Shown here: in pieces, positions 1 through 7,898 of the stretch | How positions within the stretch are numbered: the stretch's first letter is position 1 | Layout of the letters: each line of letters starts with the position of its first letter | Source: Trabulsiella odontotermitis | Lineage (GTDB): Bacteria > Pseudomonadota > Gammaproteobacteria > Enterobacterales > Enterobacteriaceae | DNA length: 64,000 bases | Reading direction: 5' to 3' | NCBI RefSeq assembly: GCF_030053895.1 | Contig: NZ_CP125781.1 | Coordinates: forward strand, 3,720,001 to 3,784,000 | Made by a program: the position numbers and the translations under genes | Notes under the pieces: generated by a model | The model's input: only the letters and a program-made list of their open reading frames with translations | Told to the model about the DNA's origin: nothing | The model's database searches: none

Positions 1-1030
1 CCGGGTATTTACCGAAGAAGTGCTCACGCACGTAAGCGCCATCTTTGGATTTGAAGGTCTGGTAATCGCCGTCAACGGTTTCGTTCATCAGTTGAATCAG
101 CTTACCGCTGGTGTCTTTGCGCAGCAGTTCGTCCCAACGGCTGCCCCACATCACCTTGATTACGTTCCAGCCAGCACCGCTGAAGATGCCTTCCAGTTCG
201 TTAACGATTTTGCCGTTACCGGTGACCGGGCCATCCAGACGCTGGAGGTTACAGTTGATGACGAACACCAGGTTATCCAGTTTTTCGCGGGTAGCGATGG
301 TGATCGCACCTTTAGATTCCGGCTCGTCCATTTCGCCATCGCCCAGGAAGGCGTAAACGGTTTGTTCGGAGGTATCTTTCAGACCACGGTGTTCCAGATA
401 TTTCAGGAATTTAGCCTGATAGATAGCGCCGATCGGGCCCAGGCCCATGGAGACGGTCGGGAACTGCCAGAATTCCGGCATCAGTTTCGGGTGCGGGTAA
501 GAAGAGAGACCGTTACCGTGAACTTCCTGACGGAAGTTGTTCATCTGCTCTTCAGTCAGACGGCCTTCCAGGAATGCACGAGCATAGATGCCCGGGGAAA
601 TGTGGCCCTGGAAGTACACCAGGTCGCCGCCGTCTTTCTCGTTACGGGCACGGAAGAAGTGGTTGAAGCACACTTCATAAACGGTTGCGGAAGACTGGAA
701 GGACGCCATGTGGCCACCCAGTTCCAGATCTTTCTTGGACGCGCGCAGAACGGTCATAATCGCGTTCCAGCGGATAGCTGAACGAATACGGCGCTCCAGA
801 TCCAGATTACCCGGGTATTCCGGCTCATCTTCAACGGCAATTGTGTTTACGTAGTTGCTAGCCCCTGCACCAGCAGCCACTTTCACGCCGCCTTTGCGCG
901 CTTCTGAAAGGAGCTGGTCAATCAGATACTGAGCACGCTCAACACCTTCTTCACGGATGACCGATTCGATCGCCTGTTGCCAGTCGCGAGTTTCGATCGG
1001 ATCCACGTCATTTTGGAAACGTTCTGACAT
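1..1030 (-). CDS. aceE: Pyruvate dehydrogenase E1 component, 5' part (partial)
   Basis: Reads leftward from an ATG at 1030 and runs off the window edge with no stop, giving about 343 codons of a family that is normally about 887 residues. The start MSERFQNDVDPIETRDW is the AceE N-terminus. E1 is the thiamin-diphosphate decarboxylase of the pyruvate dehydrogenase complex; it converts pyruvate and reductively acetylates the lipoyl domains of E2 in the cytoplasm. A purine-rich ribosome site (ATACCCCCC preceded by AAGGA) lies just upstream. It follows pdhR on the same strand, as in the pdhR-aceEF-lpd operon, with a 120-nt spacer holding a long hairpin. The catalytic core residues lie partly outside the window. 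Confidence 0.97.
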   Translation of the reverse strand, partial: MSERFQNDVDPIETRDWQQAIESVIREEGVERAQYLIDQLLSEARKGGVKVAAGAGASNYVNTIAVEDEPEYPGNLDLERRIRSAIRWNAIMTVLRASKKDLELGGHMASFQSSATVYEVCFNHFFRARNEKDGGDLVYFQGHISPGIYARAFLEGRLTEEQMNNFRQEVHGNGLSSYPHPKLMPEFWQFPTVSMGLGPIGAIYQAKFLKYLEHRGLKDTSEQTVYAFLGDGEMDEPESKGAITIATREKLDNLVFVINCNLQRLDGPVTGNGKIVNELEGIFSGAGWNVIKVMWGSRWDELLRKDTSGKLIQLMNETVDGDYQTFKSKDGAYVREHFFGKYP

Positions 1031-1068
1031 GGGGGGTATTCCTTATCTCTAATTCGTTGATTTGTCTG

Positions 1069-1116
1069 GAACCTGTCCCATTGCGTTTTCAGCTAAAAGC
1101 GCAATAAGACAGGTTC
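1069..1116 (-). repeat. Long inverted repeat in the pdhR-aceE spacer
   Basis: Two arms, GAACCTGTC and its exact complement GACAGGTTC, are separated by a second pair, ATTGCG and CGCAAT, with 2-nt mismatches between the two pairs. As RNA this would be a stem of about 15 paired bases with a 14-nt loop. There is no T-tract on the sense side, so it does not look like a strong terminator. It could stabilise the aceE mRNA 5' end or mark processing between pdhR and aceE; that role is inference. Confidence 0.7.
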
Positions 1117-1150
1117 TGCGTTTAGTTGCCGCGCTCTAAAAAAACGGCGC

Positions 1151-1915
1151 TTAATCCTTTCGTTGCTGTAGGCGGCGAAGTGAACGTTCACGACGACTTT
1201 GTTCACGGCTGCGGTCCAGCAAGATCTCCTCAATGAAAGCCAGATGTCGGTGCGACGCTTCGCGCGCCTGCTCCGGCTCTCTGGCCATAATCGCCTCGAA
1301 AATTCGGGTGCGATGGTTGCTGACCAGCGGAAGCATTTCCCGACGGGCATACAACAATTCAAAATTCTGACGAACGTTTTGAGCCAGCATGGGCTCCATG
1401 CAGCGTAGCAGATGAAGCAAAACTACGTTGTGTGCCGCCTCGGTGACGGCAATCTGGTACTGGACGACGGCATTAGACTCGGCATCAAGGTCGCCTGACT
1501 GCTGTGCCCGTTCGATGGCCTGATGAAGTTCACCAATGCGTTCACGGTCTTCATCGGTACTGCGCAGAGCCGCGTAATAAGCCGCAATGCCCTCAAGCGC
1601 GTGACGGGTTTCCAGCAGATCAAACTGAGATTCAGGGTGGTCGGACAGGAGCTCTACCAGCGGGTCGCTGAAGCTCTGCCACAGGCTGCTCTGTACAAAG
1701 GTACCGCCGCCCTGGCGACGAAGCAGAAGGCCCTTGGCTTCGAGACGTTGAATCGCCTCACGCAGCGAGGGGCGGGAAACGTCGAACTGTTTGGCCAGTT
1801 CGCGTTCAGGTGGAAGTTTTTCGCCGGGGCGCAGTGTCCCCTCCAGAATCAAAAACTCCAGCTGCTGCTCTATCACATCAGAAAGTTTTGGTTGGCGGAT
1901 CTTGCTGTAGGCCAT
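1151..1915 (-). CDS. pdhR: Pyruvate-sensing GntR-family repressor PdhR
   Basis: A 254-residue protein with an N-terminal winged helix-turn-helix (about residues 10-75, including PGEKLPPERELAKQFDVSR, typical of GntR/FadR proteins) and a C-terminal all-helical FCD ligand-binding domain. The length equals that of E. coli PdhR and the sequence is near identical as remembered. PdhR represses its own operon and respiratory genes; pyruvate releases it from DNA. The C-terminus is strongly basic (RSREQSRRERSLRRLQQRK). It is the first gene of the operon continuing into aceE, and an exact palindromic operator lies 31 bp upstream of its start, consistent with autorepression. Confidence 0.97.
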   Translation of the reverse strand: MAYSKIRQPKLSDVIEQQLEFLILEGTLRPGEKLPPERELAKQFDVSRPSLREAIQRLEAKGLLLRRQGGGTFVQSSLWQSFSDPLVELLSDHPESQFDLLETRHALEGIAAYYAALRSTDEDRERIGELHQAIERAQQSGDLDAESNAVVQYQIAVTEAAHNVVLLHLLRCMEPMLAQNVRQNFELLYARREMLPLVSNHRTRIFEAIMAREPEQAREASHRHLAFIEEILLDRSREQSRRERSLRRLQQRKD

Positions 1916-1945
1916 TATTCCCTGTCTCTGCCATTAGCCCGGAGT

Positions 1946-1964
1946 CAATTGGTCTTACCAATTG
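1946..1964. promoter_or_regulatory. PdhR operator
   Basis: CAATTGGTCTTACCAATTG is a perfect 8+3+8 palindrome matching the known PdhR box (AATTGGTnnnACCAATT). It sits between the predicted pdhR promoter and the pdhR start, where bound repressor would block transcription of pdhR-aceEF. Confidence 0.92.
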
Positions 1965-1979
1965 CAAGTTCGTAGCGCT

Positions 1980-2008
1980 AAAGTAACAAAGTATTCACCT
2001 AATGTCCA
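1980..2008 (-). promoter_or_regulatory. Predicted pdhR operon promoter
   Basis: On the minus strand TGGACA (2008-2003) and TACTTT (1985-1980) are separated by 17 bp, a good sigma-70 arrangement. The PdhR operator begins about 16 bp downstream of the -10 hexamer. This is a pattern match only. Confidence 0.6.
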
Positions 2009-2456
2009 TACAGGTTTTGATTGAAATCAGGAAACCACGCACATTTTAACAACAGTACAGAAATAACGTTTCAAACATGTAACTTTGCACAAATGCTGCG
2101 TTTACTCACAAAGGGGGAGATTTAACCTTCATGAAACGCAATTTATTGCATTACGAACCGATTCACCAACAAATGAAGTGAATAAAAATGCAATAAACTT
2201 GAATATTGAATGAGAAGCGTGCGCGGCGATAAACTCCTGCTACGCTGTACACATGCTTTCTTTTTATGCAATCCGTCACTACCCCTTCATAAAGCAGGTG
2301 CATTACGCCGCGCTTAACACTATTCTTCCTCTTGCGAAAGAGGCGAGAGGAACTTTCCCGTTATTAACACGTAAATAAATAAGTACAGAAAATGGAATTT
2401 CATAATTACACACGCAATATAAGCGTATAAAAAATACAACCACACACGAGGTTTTC
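2009..2456. other. pdhR-aroP divergent intergenic region
   Basis: About 450 bp with no credible coding sequence and A+T-richer than the flanking genes. It should hold the aroP promoter. A degenerate TyrR-box-like element, CGTAAA-N6-AGTACA, lies at 2370-2387, a sensible place for the TyrR control known for aroP; it deviates from TGTAAA-N6-TTTACA at three positions, so it is only a candidate. A/T-rich hexamers near 2421-2432 (TATAAG, TATAAA) could act as a -10. Confidence 0.4.
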
Positions 2457-3830
2457 ATGATGGAAGGTCAACAGCACGGCGATCAGCTAAGGCGCGGACT
2501 CAAAAACCGCCATATTCAGCTCATTGCGCTGGGCGGCGCTATCGGTACAGGCCTGTTTCTTGGTAGCGCATCTGTAATTCAATCTGCCGGTCCGGGGATT
2601 ATTCTGGGGTATGCGATTGCCGGCTTCATCGCCTTCCTGATCATGCGTCAGTTGGGGGAAATGGTGGTGGAAGAACCGGTTGCTGGTTCCTTCAGCCACT
2701 TTGCCTATAAATACTGGGGAAGCTTCGCCGGCTTTGCCTCAGGCTGGAACTACTGGGTGCTGTATGTGCTGGTGGCGATGGCGGAACTGACCGCCGTCGG
2801 GAAATACATCCAGTTCTGGTGGCCAGAAATCCCGACGTGGGTTTCTGCGGCGGCGTTCTTTGTGATCATCAACGCCATTAACCTGACCAACGTGAAAGTG
2901 TTTGGCGAAATGGAGTTCTGGTTCGCCATTATCAAAGTGGTCGCCGTGGTCGGTATGATCCTGTTTGGCGGCTGGTTGCTGTTCAGCGGCAACGGCGGCC
3001 CGCAGGCGACTGTGCGCAACCTGTGGGAGCAAGGGGGCTTCTTACCTAACGGCATGACCGGTCTGGTGATGATGATGGCGATAATCATGTTCTCCTTCGG
3101 CGGGCTGGAGCTGGTCGGGATCACCGCGGCGGAAGCGGACGATCCGGAAAAAAGCATCCCGAAAGCCACTAACCAGGTTATCTACCGTATCCTGATCTTC
3201 TATGTGGGCTCGCTGGCGGTTCTGCTGTCGCTGTTACCGTGGACGCGTGTCACCGCGGATACCAGCCCGTTTGTGCTGATTTTCCATGAGCTGGGCGATA
3301 CCTTTGTGGCGAACGCCCTGAACATCGTAGTACTGACGGCGGCGCTGTCGGTCTATAACAGCTGCGTTTACTGTAACAGCCGTATGTTGTTTGGCCTGGC
3401 GCAACAAGGCAACGCGCCGAAAGCGCTGTTGAAACTTGACCGTCGCGGCGTGCCGGTCACCACCATTCTGGTTTCCGCTGTGTTCACTGCGCTCTGCGTG
3501 CTGATTAACTATCTGGCGCCGGAATCGGCGTTCGGTCTGCTGATGGCGCTGGTGGTCTCCGCGCTGGTCATTAACTGGGCGATGATTAGCCTCGCGCACA
3601 TCAAGTTCCGCCGTGCGAAGCAGCAACAAGGGGTCACCCCGCGCTTCCCTGCCCTGCTCTACCCGCTGGGTAACTGGCTTTGCCTGCTGTTCATGGCGGC
3701 GGTGCTGGTGATCATGCTGATCACCCCGGGCATGGCGATCTCCGTGTGGCTGATCCCGGTCTGGCTGGTGATCCTCGGCATCGGTTATCTGTGCAAACAG
3801 AAAAACGAAAAAACCGTTAAAGCGCATTAA
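2457..3830 (+). CDS. aroP: Aromatic amino acid permease AroP
   Basis: A 457-residue inner-membrane transporter of the amino acid-polyamine-organocation superfamily, importing phenylalanine, tyrosine and tryptophan with protons. The N-terminal cytoplasmic stretch is followed by the family signature at the start of TM1 (ALGGAIGTGLFLGSA, about residues 25-39) and about twelve hydrophobic segments. Two adjacent ATG codons lie after the site GAGG; 2457 gives an MMEGQ start and 2460 the MEGQ start, and either is possible. The gene is monocistronic, followed immediately by a hairpin terminator. Confidence 0.96.
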   Translation: MMEGQQHGDQLRRGLKNRHIQLIALGGAIGTGLFLGSASVIQSAGPGIILGYAIAGFIAFLIMRQLGEMVVEEPVAGSFSHFAYKYWGSFAGFASGWNYWVLYVLVAMAELTAVGKYIQFWWPEIPTWVSAAAFFVIINAINLTNVKVFGEMEFWFAIIKVVAVVGMILFGGWLLFSGNGGPQATVRNLWEQGGFLPNGMTGLVMMMAIIMFSFGGLELVGITAAEADDPEKSIPKATNQVIYRILIFYVGSLAVLLSLLPWTRVTADTSPFVLIFHELGDTFVANALNIVVLTAALSVYNSCVYCNSRMLFGLAQQGNAPKALLKLDRRGVPVTTILVSAVFTALCVLINYLAPESAFGLLMALVVSALVINWAMISLAHIKFRRAKQQQGVTPRFPALLYPLGNWLCLLFMAAVLVIMLITPGMAISVWLIPVWLVILGIGYLCKQKNEKTVKAH

Positions 3831-3835
3831 TCCTT

Positions 3836-3870
3836 AACGCCTCTGCGCCTGTTTCAGGTGCAGAGGCGTT
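3836..3870 (+). terminator. Hairpin after aroP
   Basis: AACGCCTCTGC is matched by GCAGAGGCGTT with an inner CCTG/CAGG pair, only 5 bp past the aroP stop. The downstream T-tract is weak (GTTAAC), so termination strength is uncertain. Confidence 0.75.
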
Positions 3871-3933
3871 GTTAACTGCTTCACACTTTCCCACCAACAG
3901 CTGTTTCATCCATATCACCGCCTCTATCCTGCT

Positions 3934-3953
3934 ACGCAAATATTGCTTTGCGT
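3934..3953. promoter_or_regulatory. Perfect palindrome upstream of the symporter gene
   Basis: ACGCAAA-TATTGC-TTTGCGT is an exact 7+6+7 inverted repeat 40 bp upstream of the chosen start of the symporter gene. Position and symmetry suit a dimeric regulator's operator for the symporter/GH43 operon. No regulator gene is adjacent and I do not recognise the motif as a known site. It could instead be a small hairpin. Confidence 0.4.
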
Positions 3954-3993
3954 GCGAATAATTCTCTCCATATCTCATTATGGAGTGATGTCG

Positions 3994-5394
3994 ATGGACA
4001 ACAATAAACTGTCTGTAAAAGAAAAGATCGGCTATGGCATGGGCGATGCAGGATGCAATATCATCTTCGGCGCCATTATGTTGTTTGTTAACTATTTTTA
4101 TACCGACATCTTCGGTCTGACGCCGGCGCTGGTCGGCGTGCTGTTGTTATCGGTTCGTGTTATTGATGCCGTTACTGACCCGATTATGGGTGCGCTGGCT
4201 GACCGCACGCGCAGTAAATGGGGGCGATTTCGTCCATGGCTTCTGTGGATTGCGTTCCCTTATGCCCTGTTCAGCGTACTGATGTTTACCACGCCAGAAT
4301 GGAGCTACAGCAGCAAAGTTATCTATGCGTTCGCCACCTATTTCCTGCTTTCTCTCACCTATACAGCGATTAACATCCCCTACTGCTCGCTGGGGAGTGT
4401 GATTACCAATGATCCTCAGGAGCGCGTCGCCTGCCAGTCGTATCGCTTTGTGATGGTAGGGATCGCCACGCTACTGTTGTCGCTGACGCTGCTGCCAATG
4501 GTCGACAGTTTCGGCGGCGGTAACAAAGCCAAAGGTTATCAACTGGCGATGACCGTGCTGGCGTTCATTGGCATGTGCATGTTCCTGTTCTGCTTCGCCA
4601 CTGTGCGCGAGCGCATTCGCCCGGCGGTGCAAACCAACGACGAACTCAAGCAGGATCTCAAAGACGTATGGAAAAACGACCAGTGGGTGCGCATCCTGCT
4701 GCTGACGCTGTGCAACGTCTGCCCCGGCTTCATCCGCATGGCGGCGACCATGTACTATGTCACCTGGGTGATGCAGCAAAGCACCCACTTCGCCACCCTG
4801 TTTATCAGCCTCGGCGTGGTCGGGATGATGATTGGCAGCATGCTGGCAAAAGTGCTGACCGACCGCTGGTGTAAGCTGAAAGTCTTTTTCTGGACCAACA
4901 TCGCGCTCGCAATTTTCTCCTGCGCGTTTTACTTCTTTGATCCGCACGCCACGATGATGATTCTGGTGCTCTATTTCCTGCTCAACATCCTGCATCAAAT
5001 CCCCTCGCCGCTGCACTGGTCGCTGATGGCAGATGTTGACGATTATGGCGAATGGAAAACCGGCAAGCGCATCACCGGTATCAGCTTCTCCGGCAACCTC
5101 TTTTTCCTCAAGGTGGGGCTGGCGATCGCCGGGGCGATGGTCGGTTTCCTGCTCTCCTGGTACGGTTATGACGCCGGGGCGAAAACGCAGAGTGCCACAG
5201 CGCTTAACGGCATCGTCATGCTGTTTACAGTAATTCCGGGCGTCGGTTATCTCATCACCGCAGGTGTGGTTCGCCTGCTGAAAGTGGATCGTGATTTTAT
5301 GCAGCAGATCCAGACCGACCTGGAAAAACGCCGTAATAACTATCGCGAACTGAACGAGTATCTGGAACCGATCGAACAGGTAAGGAAAGCATAA
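3994..5394 (+). CDS. GPH-family sugar:cation symporter (YagG/XynP/MelB-like)
   Basis: A 466-residue polytopic inner-membrane protein of the glycoside-pentoside-hexuronide:cation symporter family. Family marks are KEKIGYGMGDAG at the start of TM1, DPIMGALADRTRSKWGRFRPW in the loop after TM2, and a late DVDDYGEWKTGKR motif; about twelve membrane segments are visible. The ATG at 3994 was chosen because GGAG lies 8 nt before it; an ATG two codons upstream is too close to that site, and the open frame extends further to 3943. Its stop overlaps the ATG of the next gene, a GH43 glycosidase. By analogy with yagG-yagH/xynB it probably imports an oligosaccharide or glycoside containing xylose or arabinose; the exact substrate is unknown. 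The pair is absent between aroP and ampE in E. coli K-12. Confidence 0.88.
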   Translation: MDNNKLSVKEKIGYGMGDAGCNIIFGAIMLFVNYFYTDIFGLTPALVGVLLLSVRVIDAVTDPIMGALADRTRSKWGRFRPWLLWIAFPYALFSVLMFTTPEWSYSSKVIYAFATYFLLSLTYTAINIPYCSLGSVITNDPQERVACQSYRFVMVGIATLLLSLTLLPMVDSFGGGNKAKGYQLAMTVLAFIGMCMFLFCFATVRERIRPAVQTNDELKQDLKDVWKNDQWVRILLLTLCNVCPGFIRMAATMYYVTWVMQQSTHFATLFISLGVVGMMIGSMLAKVLTDRWCKLKVFFWTNIALAIFSCAFYFFDPHATMMILVLYFLLNILHQIPSPLHWSLMADVDDYGEWKTGKRITGISFSGNLFFLKVGLAIAGAMVGFLLSWYGYDAGAKTQSATALNGIVMLFTVIPGVGYLITAGVVRLLKVDRDFMQQIQTDLEKRRNNYRELNEYLEPIEQVRKA

Positions 5395-6347
5395 TGAACG
5401 TATGGCCAAATCCCTTTATCGAGCAGCGCGCCGACCCGTTTATCCTTCATCATGAGGGCCAGTACTATTTTATAGCTTCCGTGCCGGAGTATGACCGTCT
5501 GGAGATCCGCCGGGCGGCAACGCTTGATGGTTTACGCACCGCTGAGGCCGTTGTCGTCTGGCGCAAACCGTTAACCGGCCCGATGAGTAAACTCATCTGG
5601 GCGCCGGAATTGCACAACATCAATGGCATGTGGGTGATCTACTTTGCTGCCGCGCACACCGAAGCGCTGGACTCGCTCGACATGTTCCAGCACCGCATGT
5701 TTGCACTCATCTGCAACGACGCCGATCCGCTGACCGGGCAATGGGAAGAAAAAGGTCAGATCAAAACGCCGTTTGATACCTTCGCGCTGGATGCCACCAC
5801 GTTCCGTCATCAGGGAAGACAGTGGTATCTGTGGGCACAAAAAGCGCCGGATATTGCCGGTAACTCCTGTCTCTATCTGGCTGAACTGGAAAACCCGTGG
5901 ACCCTGCGCGGCAAGCCAGTAATGCTCAGCAAACCGGAATTTGACTGGGAATGCCGGGGCTTTCTGGTCAACGAGGGTCCGGCGGTGATTACGCATGGCG
6001 ACCGGTTGTTCATCAGCTATTCCGCCAGCGCGACAGATGAAAATTACTGCCTGGGGCTGCTGTGGATCGATCTCATTGCCGATCCGTTGCAGGCGCGTAA
6101 CTGGCACAAATCTCCGCAGCCGGTGTTCACCACCAGCGATGAGCATCGTCAGTATGGGCCGGGGCATAACAGCTTTACGCAGACGTCAGAGGGAGAGGAT
6201 GTGCTGGTTTATCACGCCCGTCACTACACGGAGATTGAAGGTGATCCGCTGTACGATCCCAATCGTCATACGCGGTTGAAGCTGATTCGCTGGCAGGAAA
6301 ACGGGATGCCTGACTTCGGCATCCCGCCTGCGGATACGCACGCTTAA
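5394..6347 (+). CDS. Glycoside hydrolase family 43 protein, cytoplasmic (probable arabinosidase/xylosidase)
   Basis: A 317-residue protein without a signal peptide, folded as a five-bladed propeller if it follows the GH43 family. The three GH43 acidic residues are in place: D14 in RADPF (general base), D133 in FALDATTF (pKa modulator) and E194 in NEGPAV (general acid); H258 in GPGHNSF matches the conserved metal-site histidine. It would hydrolyse alpha-L-arabinofuranosides or beta-xylosides taken up by the symporter, with which it shares one base (ATAATGA) and presumably an mRNA. The substrate cannot be told from sequence alone. Its stop codon overlaps the stop of convergent ampE by 4 bp, leaving no room for a terminator. 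Confidence 0.85.
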   Translation: MNVWPNPFIEQRADPFILHHEGQYYFIASVPEYDRLEIRRAATLDGLRTAEAVVVWRKPLTGPMSKLIWAPELHNINGMWVIYFAAAHTEALDSLDMFQHRMFALICNDADPLTGQWEEKGQIKTPFDTFALDATTFRHQGRQWYLWAQKAPDIAGNSCLYLAELENPWTLRGKPVMLSKPEFDWECRGFLVNEGPAVITHGDRLFISYSASATDENYCLGLLWIDLIADPLQARNWHKSPQPVFTTSDEHRQYGPGHNSFTQTSEGEDVLVYHARHYTEIEGDPLYDPNRHTRLKLIRWQENGMPDFGIPPADTHA

Positions 6348-7198
6348 ATCAGCGTACCGTAGATAGTCAAAAGTGCGGTGATCACCACCACGACAAGCGA
6401 GGTCTTTTTCGCCATGGATACCGCCGCCTTCGGCGTCTCAACGGTATCCATGTGCGGTTCGCGGGCCAGTGAAAACTGCGCCAGTTGCGTCAACACCTGA
6501 TACTGCGAGGTGTAGCGGTCGCCCAGCGAGGCAAACCATGCGGGCAACGCTTTCTCGCCGTGCCCCAGCAGGGCATAAACCACGCCCACCAGCCGCACCG
6601 GTACCCAGTCGAGCACATGCAGAATACCGTCGATCCCTGACTGTAAACGGTGGTGCGGCGTCTGATAACGCGCCAGCCAGGTCTGCCAGGCGCGCAGGAA
6701 CGCGTAACCGGTGAGTGTCACCGGACCGAGCGGCCCGCCGACCACAAACCAGAACAACGGCGCGAGATAAAAACGGAAGTTAATCCACAACAGGGCGTTT
6801 TGCAGCTCACGAAGGTATTCCCGCTCGTCACAACCCGGCGGCACACCGTGGATAAGCGTCAACTCGCTTGCCATCGAATCGCAGGCATGACTGTCTTTGC
6901 GCGCGGCGGCCTTCAGATAGGCGTGGTAATGCATCCGCGCTTTCCCCGCACCGATGCACAGCAGTCCGAGCAAAATCCACAAGATCAACAGCGGCACGTT
7001 AAACAACAGACCGTACAACGCACGCTGCAACAGATACACCACCGCCATCACGACCATCGTCATCAGCAGCGTGTGGAAGAGGGAATAATGTTTAACGCGG
7101 CGGAACAGGACTTCCAGTCGGTGATCGAGCTGCCAGTGCTCACCCAGCTTGAACAACCGCTCGGCGATCAGCACCAGCAACGTAGTAAACAGCGTCAT
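6344..7198 (-). CDS. ampE: Inner-membrane regulatory protein AmpE
   Basis: 284 residues, the same length as E. coli AmpE, with about four transmembrane segments (around residues 45-90, 140-165 and the extreme C-terminus, SLVVVVITALLTIYGTLI). It is the second gene of ampDE; the ATG overlaps the ampD stop as ATGA. AmpE is a poorly understood membrane protein linked to cell-wall sensing and beta-lactamase induction. Its 3' end overlaps the convergent GH43 gene by 4 bp, a junction created by the accessory operon. Confidence 0.95.
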   Translation of the reverse strand: MTLFTTLLVLIAERLFKLGEHWQLDHRLEVLFRRVKHYSLFHTLLMTMVVMAVVYLLQRALYGLLFNVPLLILWILLGLLCIGAGKARMHYHAYLKAAARKDSHACDSMASELTLIHGVPPGCDEREYLRELQNALLWINFRFYLAPLFWFVVGGPLGPVTLTGYAFLRAWQTWLARYQTPHHRLQSGIDGILHVLDWVPVRLVGVVYALLGHGEKALPAWFASLGDRYTSQYQVLTQLAQFSLAREPHMDTVETPKAAVSMAKKTSLVVVVITALLTIYGTLI

Positions 7199-7758
7199 GT
7201 CATCTCCTTATCTGACGAAGGGGTGACCAGTGCACGAAACCGCGCCCAGTCAAACGCCGGACCGGGATCGGTTTTGCGTCCTGGCGCAATATCACTATGG
7301 CCTGTCATATTATCGGCAAGTATCGGATAAACACGGATTAATAATTGCGTGACTGCCGCCAGTTGTTGGTATTGCGCCGGGGTAAATGCCAGCGTATCCG
7401 TCCCTTCCAGCTCGATGCCAATCGAAAAATCATTACAGCGCTCACGGCCTTTATAACTCGACACGCCCGCATGCCAGGCACGCTTGTCAAAAGGAACGTA
7501 CTGCACAATTTCGCCATCCCGGCGAATCAGGCAGTGCGCAGACACCCGCAGGTGGGCGATTTCGGCAAAATAAGGATGAGCGGCAGGATCTATCGTTCCG
7601 GTGAAGAGTGCGTCAATCCACGGACCACCAAACTCGCCGGGCGGCAGGCTGATATTATGCACCACCAGCAACGACGGGGCTTCATCGTCAGGACGGCAAT
7701 CCTGGTGCGGCGACGGCACACGTCGCGCGCCCACCAGCCATCCCTCTTCTAACTGCAT
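7195..7758 (-). CDS. ampD: 1,6-anhydro-N-acetylmuramyl-L-alanine amidase AmpD
   Basis: 187 residues. It is a cytoplasmic zinc amidase that removes the peptide from 1,6-anhydroMurNAc muropeptides during wall recycling and so limits the inducer of AmpR-dependent ampC. Zinc ligands H34, H154 and D164 and the catalytic E116 and K162 are all present (VVHN, NMTGH, RKTDPGP). The C-terminal tail TPSSDKEMT makes it 187 residues, as in Citrobacter freundii AmpD, instead of 183 as in E. coli; this is one of the clues to the genus. It is divergent from nadC across about 140 bp and translationally coupled to ampE. Confidence 0.96.
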   Translation of the reverse strand: MQLEEGWLVGARRVPSPHQDCRPDDEAPSLLVVHNISLPPGEFGGPWIDALFTGTIDPAAHPYFAEIAHLRVSAHCLIRRDGEIVQYVPFDKRAWHAGVSSYKGRERCNDFSIGIELEGTDTLAFTPAQYQQLAAVTQLLIRVYPILADNMTGHSDIAPGRKTDPGPAFDWARFRALVTPSSDKEMT

Positions 7759-7898
7759 GCAAAAATCTCCTCATTCATACACAACATCATTCAGGATGCG
7801 TCGGGGCGATGTGAAGGATGAAGTCTATATGGTACTGATACCCGGTTCAGAGTAGCATGTTTCAATCTTATGATTCGTTACCATTTTGGAGTTTTCTC

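Noticed and set aside
20..781. 253-codon plus-strand open frame
   Set aside because: Exact antisense to aceE, which has the recognisable AceE N-terminus; the frame is a codon-bias shadow with no ribosome site.
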